The notes under the pieces are model-generated. The model did not search any database. It had not been told where the DNA came from and saw only the letters and a list, made by a program, of their open reading frames with translations. Position numbers and translations under genes: made by a program. Source: Nostoc spongiaeforme FACHB-130 (GTDB lineage Bacteria; Cyanobacteriota; Cyanobacteriia; Cyanobacteriales; Nostocaceae). Taken from it: a stretch of DNA of 49,397 nt. The stretch covers positions 1 to 49,397 of the forward strand of contig NZ_JACJTB010000049.1 in the NCBI RefSeq assembly GCF_014698475.1. The letters are read 5' to 3'. Positions 42,243-49,397 of this stretch are shown here, one piece after another; positions within the stretch are counted from its first letter, which is position 1, and every line of letters starts with the position of its first letter.

Positions 42243-42392
42243 GCTTTTTATACGCGCCTTGTTGAGCGTGGTAAATCTAAGAAATTGGCTCTGACTGCTT
42301 GCGCTCATAAAACGTTAGTCATTTTAAATGCTATTGTCAGAGACAATTTACCTTGGCGTATCACTGATGAATCTGCAACTTTGTCTCTATAA
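42243..42392 (+). pseudogene. C-terminal relic of an IS110/IS1111-family transposase
   Basis: The plus-strand frame from 42243 reads FYTRLVERGKSKKLALTACAHK then TLVILNAIVRDNLPW to a TAA at 42390-42392. The gap of Lys/Arg-rich helix followed by a K-LVILNA motif is typical of the C-terminus of IS116/IS110/IS902 transposases. A stop codon (42234-42236) precedes it and no catalytic DEDD domain is found, so it is a remnant. A separate 27-codon frame at 42121-42204 (VEQLKSYNLSLIVPEAWRTH) ends in a stop and is of unknown origin. Confidence 0.72.
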
Positions 42393-42409
42393 ATTGAGAT
42401 CCTCTTTAT

Positions 42410-43735
42410 TTATTCCGCTTCTTTCACCGCCTCTGCTTTATCAATCATTGGTACAACTAGCACCTTATCAACTCGATTACCATCCATATCCATCACCTCA
42501 ACCCGCATTCCTTCCCATTCAAAATGATCGGCGGCGGAGGGGATACGGCCTAAATGGGTGATGACAAAGCCGCCCAAGGTTTGATAGCTACCGCGTTCGT
42601 CATCCCATTCTTCCATTTCAAAAAGTTCAAAAAACTTTTCTACAGGTAACATACCGTCCAACAGCCAAGAACCATCTTCTCTCTGTACATATTGGGGTTC
42701 ATCTTCATCGAGATCGGCGGGAACATCACCGACGATTTCGCTCATAATGTCGTTAAGGGTGACTAATCCTTGAATTACGCCGTATTCATCCACCACAATG
42801 GCCATGTGGGTGATCGTTTGCTTGAATAACTCCAAAACTTTCAAGCCACGGGTGCTTTCTGGCACAAATACAGGTTGACGCAATCCCACTGTTAAATCTA
42901 AAGCTTCATTCCGAAAACTCCGTGCAAGTAAATCGGTGACAGGGATGATCCCCAAGACATTATCAAGCCCTCCCTGACAAACCGGATACCGGGAATAACC
43001 ATTCTCAGTCATTTTTTGGCGGTTTTCTTCGGCGGTGTCTTCTAAGTCTAGCCAGACGATATCAGGGCGGGGTGTCATGAAAGAACTGACAGGGCGATCG
43101 CCTAAACGAAACACTCGCTCTACCATATCCTGTTCTGCTTCTTCAAAGGTTCCCGCTTCTGTACCTTGCTCAATCAGGATTTTAATTTCTTCTTCAGTAA
43201 CTTGTGGTTCTTCTGAAGGGGTGATCCCTAAAATTCGCAACACCAATTCTGTAGAAGCACTTAATAAATGCACTGCTGGGGAAGCTATTGCCGCTAAAGC
43301 CCGCATTGGTATAGCAACAAACGCCGCAATTCTTTCTGGGTTGTTTAATGCCAACCGCTTCGGCACTAATTCCCCGATAATCAGAGATAGATACGTAATA
43401 ATTAAAACGACTATCCCAAAAGATACTGGTTCACTGTAAGGAGCCAAAACCGGGATCAGTTTTATATAAACTGCCAACCGATTAGCAATTGTCGCTCCCC
43501 CAAAGGCACCAGTCAGAATACCAATCAGGGAAATTCCGACTTGAACGGTAGATAAGAAATTATTGGGAGACTCTGCTAGTTTCAATGCTGCCCTGGCGTT
43601 GGCATCTCCTTGATTGGCAAGCTGCTGGAGCCTGACTTTCCGGGCTGAGACAACAGCCATTTCAGACATTGAGAAGATGCCGTTGGCAATAATTAGTACC
43701 AAAATGATTAAAATTTCAGAAGTGATGGAGGACAT
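42410..43735 (-). CDS. CorC/HlyC-family membrane protein with CBS pair
   Basis: The 441-residue protein has a DUF21/CNNM membrane region (about 1-190, four hydrophobic segments, with IANGIFSMSEMAVVSARKVRLQQLA near the start and IGELVPKRLALNNPE near 120-134). Two CBS motifs follow at about 205-330 (FMTPRPDIVWLDL, YSRYPVCQGGLDNVLGIIPVTDLL, HMAIVVDEYGVIQGLVTLNDIMSEIVGD), then a CorC_HlyC domain (about 345-430). The family is linked to Mg and divalent-metal homeostasis; the old name hemolysin is misleading. It ends 18 bp after the IS110 relic. Confidence 0.93.
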   Translation of the reverse strand: MSSITSEILIILVLIIANGIFSMSEMAVVSARKVRLQQLANQGDANARAALKLAESPNNFLSTVQVGISLIGILTGAFGGATIANRLAVYIKLIPVLAPYSEPVSFGIVVLIITYLSLIIGELVPKRLALNNPERIAAFVAIPMRALAAIASPAVHLLSASTELVLRILGITPSEEPQVTEEEIKILIEQGTEAGTFEEAEQDMVERVFRLGDRPVSSFMTPRPDIVWLDLEDTAEENRQKMTENGYSRYPVCQGGLDNVLGIIPVTDLLARSFRNEALDLTVGLRQPVFVPESTRGLKVLELFKQTITHMAIVVDEYGVIQGLVTLNDIMSEIVGDVPADLDEDEPQYVQREDGSWLLDGMLPVEKFFELFEMEEWDDERGSYQTLGGFVITHLGRIPSAADHFEWEGMRVEVMDMDGNRVDKVLVVPMIDKAEAVKEAE

Positions 43736-43940
43736 GTTTGGATTTGCCGCTATAGGGAGCGAACTATGCTTAACCCCTAGTATCTAGTATTAAACGTTAT
43801 TCAAGTGCTGACATACATGCTTTAACCAAAAAAGGCGAAAGACTCAAGACTGAAATCTAGACTTGGCGATAGAAGGTCAAAGTACTACTAATCGCAGAAT
43901 TTACTCTTTGAAAATGTCTCAATTCTCTGACTATAGCCAT

Positions 43941-43978
43941 ATACTTCATACTTTATACTTCATATTTCATACTTCCTC
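43941..43978. repeat. TTCATACT-type heptamer array upstream of mfd
   Basis: About five units of the type CATACTT, TATACTT, CATATTT lie between the CorC-like gene and mfd. The whole gap 43736-44085 is AT-rich and has no gene; it must hold divergent promoters for both. Confidence 0.7.
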
Positions 43979-44085
43979 ATTCTTCCACAGAAGTAATAAG
44001 TGGAGTGTCAACCCTTTTAAAATAGTGAACATAAACTACCTATAAATTTTCTTATCACTGAAGACTTCCATCTCTAGTAGAACTT

Positions 44086-47000
44086 ATGGCATTTTCTTCG
44101 ATTGTGCGTGCCTTGGCGCGATCGCCACTCACCACAGAACTACTTTCTAAGCTCAATCGGCAACAAGATTTACGCTTAAATGGTATTCCCCGTCTACCAA
44201 AGGGCTTGGTAGCATCGGCATTAGCACAAAATTCAGGAAGTAATTTATTTGTCGTCTGTGCCACCCTGGAGGAAGCTGGCCGCGCCTACGCTCAATTAGA
44301 GGCGATGGGCTGGTCAACAGTACATTTCTACCCAACTTCAGAAGCATCTCCTTACGAACCTTTTGACCCCGAAACCGAAATGACCTGGGGACAAATGCAA
44401 GTGCTGGCAGATTTGGTGAAGGGTCAGTCATCAGTTATCAGTCATCAATTATCAGTTAACAGTCAACAGTCAACAGTCAATGGTCAAAATAAGACGATAG
44501 CGGTGGTTGCTACTACGGGGGCGTTACAGCCGCATTTGCCACCGCCAGCAGCTTTTACACCTCTAAGTCTGACCTTGAACAAAGGGATGGAATTTGACCT
44601 AAATACCTTTAGTACCAAAATTACTACCTTGGGTTACGAGCGAGTACCCCTAGTAGAAACAGAAGGGCAATGGAGTCGGCGCGGTGATATTGTCGATGTT
44701 TTTCCTGTTTCTTCAGAATTGCCAGTGCGCTTGGAATGGTTTGGCGACGAAATCGAGCAAATCAGAGAATTTGACCCGTCAACTCAGCGTTCTGCCCTTG
44801 ACAAAATAAACCAAGTTGTGCTTACTCCAACAAGCTTCACTCCGATCATCCTGGATGCACTCAAGGATAATGTTGAATTCCAAGTGCTGAAGGATGAGTT
44901 AAAGTCAGATGCACAACTTGAAACTGAAGACACAGGAGTTTTAGAAGGAAGTCGGCGGTTTTTAGGATTGGCTTTTGAAAAGCCAGCATCGATTTTAGAT
45001 TATCTGCCTGAAAATACTTTAATTGCTATTGATGAACCAGAACAATGTCACGCCCATAGCGATCGCTGGGTAGAAAATGCTGAGGAACAATGGTCACTAG
45101 GGACTGGGGAATTAGATTTGGGTTCTCTACAATTGCCCAAAATCCATCGGTCTTTTGATGATTGTCTGGCGGAAGTTACTCAATTTCCCACTGTTTACTT
45201 ATCAGAAATAGCAGAAGAAAACAACGGGATTAATTTAGCTAGTCGGTCTGTACCCGTTACACCGCATCAGTTTGGTAAATTAGCTGAAACATTAAGACAA
45301 GAACGCGATCGCAATTTCTCAATCTGGCTAATTTCTGCCCAACCTTCCCGTTCTGTTTCCTTACTCCAAGAACACGACTGTCCGGCGCAGTTTATCCCCA
45401 ACCCGCGCGATTACCAAGCCATTGAAAAGCAGCAAATCAACCACGTACCAGTCGCCCTGAAATATTCAGGTTTGGCGGAACTCGAAGGGTTTATTCTGCC
45501 AACGTACCGCTTGGTAGTTGTCACCGACCGCGAATTTTACGGTCAGCACTCCCTCGCCACACCCGGATATATTCGCAAGCGTCGCAAAGCTGCTTCTAAG
45601 CAAGTTGACCCGAATAAACTGCGTCCGGGTGATTATGTAGTTCACCGTAGCCACGGGATTGGGAAATTTGTTAAGCTGGAAAGTCTGACGATTAACGATG
45701 AAACCCGTGATTACATAGTCGTGCAGTACGCCGATGGTCTTTTGCGAGTCGCGGCTGACCAAGTTGGTTCATTGTCTCGCTTCCGCGCTACAGGCGATAA
45801 AGCCCCAGAACTGCACAAAATGACGGGGAAGGCTTGGGACAATACTAAAAACCGCGTCCGTAAAGCTATCAAAAAATTAGCGGTAGACTTGCTGAAATTG
45901 TATGCAGCGCGATCGCAACAACAAGGTTACGCCTATCCTCACGATATGCCTTGGCAAGAGGAAATGGAAGATTCTTTCCCTTACCAACCTACGACAGACC
46001 AGCTAAAAGCCGTCCAAGATGTGAAACGGGACATGGAAAGCGATCGCCCAATGGATAGGTTAGTTTGTGGTGACGTTGGTTTCGGTAAAACGGAAGTTGC
46101 AATCCGCGCAATTTTCAAAGCTGTGACTTCTGGTAAACAAGTCGCACTCTTAGCACCAACTACCATCCTTACTCAGCAACACTACCACACCCTTAAGGAA
46201 CGCTTTGCACCCTATCCTGTAAATGTCGGCTTACTCAACCGCTTCCGTACTGCTGAAGAACGTCGTAATATTCAAAAGCGATTAGCAACGGGTGAGTTAG
46301 ATATTGTTGTGGGTACACACCAACTTTTAGGAAAAGGCGTATCATTCCGCGATTTAGGTTTGTTGGTGGTGGATGAAGAACAAAGATTTGGGGTAAATCA
46401 AAAAGAGAAAATCAAATCCTTGAAAACTCAGGTTGATGTACTGACGCTTTCCGCCACACCTATTCCGCGTACTTTGTATATGTCCTTGTCGGGTATCCGG
46501 GAAATGAGTTTGATTACCACTCCACCCCCAACCCGCCGACCAATTCAAACCCATCTTTCACCCTTGAATCCTGAAACAGTCCGCAGTGCAATTCGCCAAG
46601 AACTAGATCGAGGCGGACAGGTTTTTTATGTAGTTCCGCGCGTGGAAGGAATTGAAGAAACCACAGCAAAATTGCGAGAGATGATACCGGGAGGAAGATT
46701 TGCGATCGCTCACGGTCAGATGGACGAAAGCGAGTTAGAATCAACCATGCTCACCTTTAGTAATGGTGAAGCAGACATCTTAGTATGTACGACAATTATT
46801 GAATCTGGGTTAGATATTCCCCGCGTCAACACCATCTTAATTGAAGACGCGCACCGCTTTGGATTATCGCAACTATACCAATTGCGCGGTCGTGTCGGAC
46901 GTGCAGGTATTCAAGCCCATGCTTGGTTATTTTATCCCAAGCAGCGAACCTTATCTGATGCAGCGCGGCAAAGGTTACGGGCGATTCAAGAATTTACGCA

Positions 47001-47634
47001 ACTCGGTTCCGGGTATCAACTAGCGATGCGCGATATGGAAATCCGCGGCGTGGGTAACTTGCTAGGTGCAGAACAATCCGGTCAAATGGATGCGATCGGT
47101 TTTGACTTGTACATGGAAATGTTAGAAGAGGCGATTCGAGAAATTCGCGGTCAAGAAATTCCCCAAGTTGATGATACGCAAATTGACCTCAACCTCACTG
47201 CATTTATTCCAGCTGATTACATTCCCGATATTGATCAAAAGATGAGTGCATACCGTGCGGTGGCTGCGGCGAAATCCAAAGAAGAACTAACGCAGATTGC
47301 AGCAGAATGGAGCGATCGCTATGGTACTTTACCCGTGCCAGCAAATCAACTTTTGCGCGTCATGGAACTGAAACAAGTAGCGAAAAAATTAGGATTTAGC
47401 CGGATTAAACCAGAGAACAAACAACACGTAATTTTAGAAACACCAATGGAAGAACCTGCATGGAATTTACTCGCAGCCAACTTACCAGAACATCTGAAAA
47501 CACGCTTTGTTTACTCTCCTGGTAAAGTCACAGTCCGAGGTTTAGCCGTGATGAAAGCCGACCAACAATTGCAAAGCTTGATTGATGCAATGGGGAGAAT
47601 GCAAGGTGCGATCGCAGAGGCTGCTGTTGTTTAA
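44086..47634 (+). CDS. mfd: Transcription-repair coupling factor Mfd
   Basis: The 1182-residue protein displaces stalled RNA polymerase at DNA lesions and recruits UvrA. The UvrB-like N-terminal part (about 1-350) includes [15 protein letters not shown]. The RNA polymerase-interacting (CarD-like) region at about 511-570 starts [21 protein letters not shown]. The helicase domains follow: Walker A GDVGFGKT (662-669), DEEQRFG (763-769), [15 protein letters not shown], and motif [12 protein letters not shown]. The TRCF C-terminal domain begins near 1030. Residues 114-134 are a heptamer-repeat insertion between the helix [13 protein letters not shown] and the strand [11 protein letters not shown]. 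Confidence 0.97.
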   Translation: MAFSSIVRALARSPLTTELLSKLNRQQDLRLNGIPRLPKGLVASALAQNSGSNLFVVCATLEEAGRAYAQLEAMGWSTVHFYPTSEASPYEPFDPETEMTWGQMQVLADLVKGQSSVISHQLSVNSQQSTVNGQNKTIAVVATTGALQPHLPPPAAFTPLSLTLNKGMEFDLNTFSTKITTLGYERVPLVETEGQWSRRGDIVDVFPVSSELPVRLEWFGDEIEQIREFDPSTQRSALDKINQVVLTPTSFTPIILDALKDNVEFQVLKDELKSDAQLETEDTGVLEGSRRFLGLAFEKPASILDYLPENTLIAIDEPEQCHAHSDRWVENAEEQWSLGTGELDLGSLQLPKIHRSFDDCLAEVTQFPTVYLSEIAEENNGINLASRSVPVTPHQFGKLAETLRQERDRNFSIWLISAQPSRSVSLLQEHDCPAQFIPNPRDYQAIEKQQINHVPVALKYSGLAELEGFILPTYRLVVVTDREFYGQHSLATPGYIRKRRKAASKQVDPNKLRPGDYVVHRSHGIGKFVKLESLTINDETRDYIVVQYADGLLRVAADQVGSLSRFRATGDKAPELHKMTGKAWDNTKNRVRKAIKKLAVDLLKLYAARSQQQGYAYPHDMPWQEEMEDSFPYQPTTDQLKAVQDVKRDMESDRPMDRLVCGDVGFGKTEVAIRAIFKAVTSGKQVALLAPTTILTQQHYHTLKERFAPYPVNVGLLNRFRTAEERRNIQKRLATGELDIVVGTHQLLGKGVSFRDLGLLVVDEEQRFGVNQKEKIKSLKTQVDVLTLSATPIPRTLYMSLSGIREMSLITTPPPTRRPIQTHLSPLNPETVRSAIRQELDRGGQVFYVVPRVEGIEETTAKLREMIPGGRFAIAHGQMDESELESTMLTFSNGEADILVCTTIIESGLDIPRVNTILIEDAHRFGLSQLYQLRGRVGRAGIQAHAWLFYPKQRTLSDAARQRLRAIQEFTQLGSGYQLAMRDMEIRGVGNLLGAEQSGQMDAIGFDLYMEMLEEAIREIRGQEIPQVDDTQIDLNLTAFIPADYIPDIDQKMSAYRAVAAAKSKEELTQIAAEWSDRYGTLPVPANQLLRVMELKQVAKKLGFSRIKPENKQHVILETPMEEPAWNLLAANLPEHLKTRFVYSPGKVTVRGLAVMKADQQLQSLIDAMGRMQGAIAEAAVV
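44425..44487. repeat. Nine heptamers inserted in frame inside mfd
   Basis: Nine consecutive 7-nt units (CAGTCAT, CAGTTAT, CAGTCAT, CAATTAT, CAGTTAA, three CAGTCAA, TGGTCAA) make exactly 63 nt and begin on a codon boundary. Three heptamers equal seven codons, so the protein shows a matching 7-residue repeat: [21 protein letters not shown]. The same units fill the gap before rdgB (31515-31585). Confidence 0.9.
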
Positions 47635-47669
47635 ATAGTAGATTAGGACTAATCACCCACTAGAACTAT

Positions 47670-47894
47670 ATGTCAAACTTACTGAGCAGAATTACAATTA
47701 ATCCCAAACAATGCGGCGGTCGCCCATGTATTCGAGGTATGAGAATTCGGGTGTCAGATGTATTAGACTTGTTTGCTGCTGGACTCAGTGCTGAACAAAT
47801 CTTAGAAGAAATGCCTGATCTAGAAGCAGATGACCTCAAAGCAACACTACTATATGCTTCGCGGAAGCTGAATCATCCAGTGTTAGTAGCATGA
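47670..47894 (+). CDS. DUF433 antitoxin
   Basis: The 74-residue protein is a DUF433/VapB-like DNA-binding antitoxin: RITINPKQCGGRPCIRGMRIRVSDVLDLFAAGLSAEQILEEMPDLEADDLKATLLYASRKLN. The GGRPCIRG motif (16-23) and the acidic helix MPDLEADDL are characteristic. It overlaps the next gene by 4 bp (ATGA), the usual antitoxin-first toxin-antitoxin arrangement. It follows mfd by 35 bp in the same direction. Confidence 0.93.
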   Translation: MSNLLSRITINPKQCGGRPCIRGMRIRVSDVLDLFAAGLSAEQILEEMPDLEADDLKATLLYASRKLNHPVLVA

Positions 47895-48229
47895 CAATCT
47901 GGATAGATGCACATTTATCGCCTGCAATTGCGACTTGGATCAGTAACACTTTTGGTATAACAGCTTTAGCTTTACGCGATGTTGGTCTGAGAGACGCTGA
48001 AGACCTTGAGATTTTTGAGGCAGCAAAAACTCAAGGAGTTATCTTTGTAACTAAGGATAGCGACTTTGTTGACTTGGTTGAGCGTCTGGGAACACCACCG
48101 CAAATTATCTGGTTGACGTGCGGAAATACATCAAATTCTCGGTTACAAGAGATTTTAATTGCTACTTTGCCAAAAGCATTAGAGTTTTTGCGAACAGGTG
48201 AAAAGTTAGTAGAAATCAGTGGAGAATAG
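47891..48229 (+). CDS. DUF5615 PIN-like toxin
   Basis: The 112-residue protein is a PIN-like ribonuclease-type toxin: WIDAHLSPAIATWI with D5 at the start, LRDVGLRDAEDLEIFEAAKTQGVIFVTKDSDFVDLVERLG with acidic residues D54-D57 near the middle, then IIWLTCGNTSNSRL. These acidic residues form the metal site of PIN folds. It is the toxin partner of the overlapping DUF433 gene. The pair is intact with no frameshift and would be expected to be functional. Confidence 0.92.
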   Translation: MTIWIDAHLSPAIATWISNTFGITALALRDVGLRDAEDLEIFEAAKTQGVIFVTKDSDFVDLVERLGTPPQIIWLTCGNTSNSRLQEILIATLPKALEFLRTGEKLVEISGE

Positions 48230-48244
48230 GGAAGATAGTCCCCA

Positions 48245-48808
48245 ATGGTACAGACAACAGCCAAAAATTTGACATTAGAGGAGTTTCTCAAACTACCAGA
48301 AACTAAACCTGCTAGTGAGTACATTGATGGTCAGATCATTCAGAAACCTATGCCACAGGGTGAACACAGTACAATTCAAGGTGAACTAATTATTAATATC
48401 AATGCAGTCACTAAGCCACAAAAAATTGCACGAGCATTCCCAGAGTTGCGCTGCATTTTTGCTGGACGTGCGATCGTCCCAGATGTATCTGTGTTTCTTT
48501 GGGAAAGAATTCCTCGAAATGAAAATGGTGGTGTGGCAAATGTTTTCGCTCTAGCACCCGATTGGATAATTGAAATCCTTTCTCCTGAGCAAAGCCAAAG
48601 TAAAGTTATTGCTAAAATCTTACATTCTTTGAAGCATGGAACTCAAATGGGTTGGTTGATTGACCCAAGTGAAAGAGTAGTATTTGTTTATTTCTCAAAT
48701 CGGCCACCAGAGTTATTTGATGAAGCAGATCAGTTACTTCCTGTGCCATCTTTTGCAAGTGAGTTACAGCTTACCGTAGGCAGTTTATTCGGTTGGTTAT
48801 TAGAGTAG
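48245..48808 (+). CDS. Uma2-family putative endonuclease
   Basis: The 187-residue protein carries the Uma2 (DUF820) fold: LTLEEFLKLPETKPASEYIDGQIIQKPMPQGEHSTIQ at the start, IVPDVSVFLWERIP with D80 in the PD motif near 79-92, then WIIEILSPEQSQSKVIAKILHSLKHGTQMGWLIDPSERVVFVY, with the E-x-L-S-P-x-Q-S motif giving the catalytic Glu. The normal C-terminus is present (SELQLTVGSLFGWLLE). It lies 15 bp after the toxin gene and 3 bp before a small antitoxin-like gene. Confidence 0.92.
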   Translation: MVQTTAKNLTLEEFLKLPETKPASEYIDGQIIQKPMPQGEHSTIQGELIININAVTKPQKIARAFPELRCIFAGRAIVPDVSVFLWERIPRNENGGVANVFALAPDWIIEILSPEQSQSKVIAKILHSLKHGTQMGWLIDPSERVVFVYFSNRPPELFDEADQLLPVPSFASELQLTVGSLFGWLLE

Positions 48809-48811
48809 AAA

Positions 48812-49073
48812 GTGAATGTGAATATTAATCTTAATTTGCCACCAGAGCTAGAAAAAGAGCTTTGTAATGAAGCCTCTCCGCTTAACTTGATTCTATCTGA
48901 ATATATTCTTCGTGTTCTGACTATCCGGCAAGTTTTAATAAATCAACCAAAGACAGGTGCAGAACTTGTTGCTTATTGGCAGAGTGAAGGCGTGATCAAT
49001 TCAAGATATTACAGATAGTCAAGCCTACGCTCGTCAGTTGCGCCATGATGCTGAAACCCGTGAACGAACTTAG
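48812..49073 (+). pseudogene. Frameshifted small antitoxin-like gene downstream of uma2
   Basis: The GTG at 48812 opens a frame reading VNVNINLNLPPELEKELCNEAS, LNLILSEYILRVLTIRQVL and TGAELVAYWQSEGVINSR, then a stop at 49016-49018. In the +1 frame, from 49005, the protein continues D-I-T-D-S-Q-A-Y-A-R-Q-L-R-H-D-A-E-T-R-E-R-T to a TAG at 49071-49073, exactly the tail expected for this family. A net shift of one base (for example loss of five bases around 49004) explains it. The ribbon-helix-helix-like N-terminus (LPPELEKEL...LSEYILRVL) survives, so the shortened form may still bind DNA. Confidence 0.78.
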
Positions 49074-49221
49074 GTTAGGTTGATGTATTTGCTATATATA
49101 GAGGTATTATTTATACTATAAAAACTCTGTTGTATGATGATTTTTATAGAGTTATAAATTCAAGCTTCTTAAAGAAAATTTAAAAATAAAATTATTGTTA
49201 TTTTTTTCAAAAAACTAAAAA

Positions 49222-49296
49222 TATGGGCGGACAAGTATACCATTTTACACCTGATTTTCTAAATCTGTTAGTAGATACTATTCCACGCCTTATGTG
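49222..49296 (+). pseudogene. Truncated fragment beginning MGGQVYHFTPDFLNLLV
   Basis: This 24-codon frame reads MGGQVYHFTPDFLNLLVDTIPRLM and then stops at 49294-49296. The opening pattern FTPDFLNLLVDTIPRL looks like the N-terminus of a larger cyanobacterial protein, and the rest is absent from the downstream sequence in all three plus frames. It is most likely a relic, cut off by a rearrangement at about 49290. Confidence 0.4.
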
Positions 49297-49366
49297 AGAT
49301 GGGGTAGCAAAAAAGAAGGGGAAACCACAAGATAAAGGTAACGACACCAAAGCTTGAGGTCTCCCA

Positions 49367-49397
49367 ATGAATATGGTAGACGGTTCGACCCTGTTGA
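49367..49397 (+). CDS. Possible gene start running off the window
   Basis: An ATG at 49367 is preceded by GAGGT at a plausible distance and stays open to the window edge (MNMVDGSTLL). Ten codons are too few to judge. The 49074-49221 stretch before the fragments is AT-rich, with no feature seen. Confidence 0.2.
   Translation, partial: MNMVDGSTLL

Noticed and set aside
42328-42561. Plus-strand frame of 77 codons
   Set aside because: It is out of frame with the IS110 relic and then runs antisense to the CorC-like gene.
1-49397. tRNA or rRNA genes
   Set aside because: No T-loop motif (GGTTCRANYCC) with matching acceptor and anticodon arms was found; single motif hits lie inside genes or at the window end.

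Overview
The window is chromosomal DNA from a filamentous, probably heterocyst-forming cyanobacterium of the Nostoc/Anabaena/Calothrix type. Direct signs are the very frequent HIP1 octamer GCGATCGC, several classes of tandem heptamer repeats in the gaps, and typical cyanobacterial genes: a four-ACT aspartate kinase, a ThiO-ThiG fusion, a CruA-type lycopene cyclase, a Tic20-like protein and the NDH-1 assembly factor CRR6. The species cannot be fixed from the sequence alone.

Layout. 1-8650: a small membrane protein, signal peptide peptidase SppA, AroH chorismate mutase, an unknown cytosolic protein, aspartate kinase, a DedA membrane protein, a STAS anti-sigma antagonist, a coiled-coil protein and ribosomal protein S6. 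9170-15771: a fumarylacetoacetate-hydrolase family enzyme, a Tic20-like protein with a small Cys-rich protein upstream, glyA, a WecA/TagO-type sugar-phosphate transferase and cinA. 15889-18553: an AT-rich accessory stretch with a PD-(D/E)xK-like protein, an unknown protein, a metallophosphoesterase and an immunity-like protein. 19267-27757: a large Ser/Thr-rich coiled-coil protein, CruA, small conserved proteins, a Uma2 gene broken by a stop codon, and citramalate synthase. 27933-32694: thiO-thiG, a phosphohexomutase, rdgB and crr6. 32861-39756: a GT-C-like membrane protein, a GGDEF/EAL protein, about 1.2 kb of gene-free AT-rich DNA, a PEP-CTERM protein and two tandem CAP-domain secreted proteins. 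40040-47634: trpB, a SUI1-like factor, a MITE-like element beside an IS110 relic, a CorC/HlyC membrane protein and mfd. 47670-end: an intact DUF433/DUF5615 toxin-antitoxin pair, a Uma2 gene and a frameshifted small antitoxin-like gene, then fragments.

Most genes are housekeeping or metabolic and sit as single transcription units separated by repeat-filled gaps. Amino-acid metabolism (lysC, aroH, glyA, trpB, cimA) and cofactor or pigment synthesis (thiO-thiG, cruA) are well represented. The clearest operon-like group is the toxin-antitoxin/Uma2 cluster downstream of mfd.

The strongest unexplained pattern is that repeat sequence normally found between genes also lies inside genes in frame. Mfd and CimA each carry a 63-nt block of heptamer-type repeat (nine heptamers, 21 codons). 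LysC, CruA and ThiO-ThiG have domain linkers that look repeat-derived, the thiO-thiG start codon lies within a heptamer array, and the RdgB tail is encoded by the same kind of repeat. I saw no CRISPR array, tRNA or rRNA, and no complete insertion sequence.
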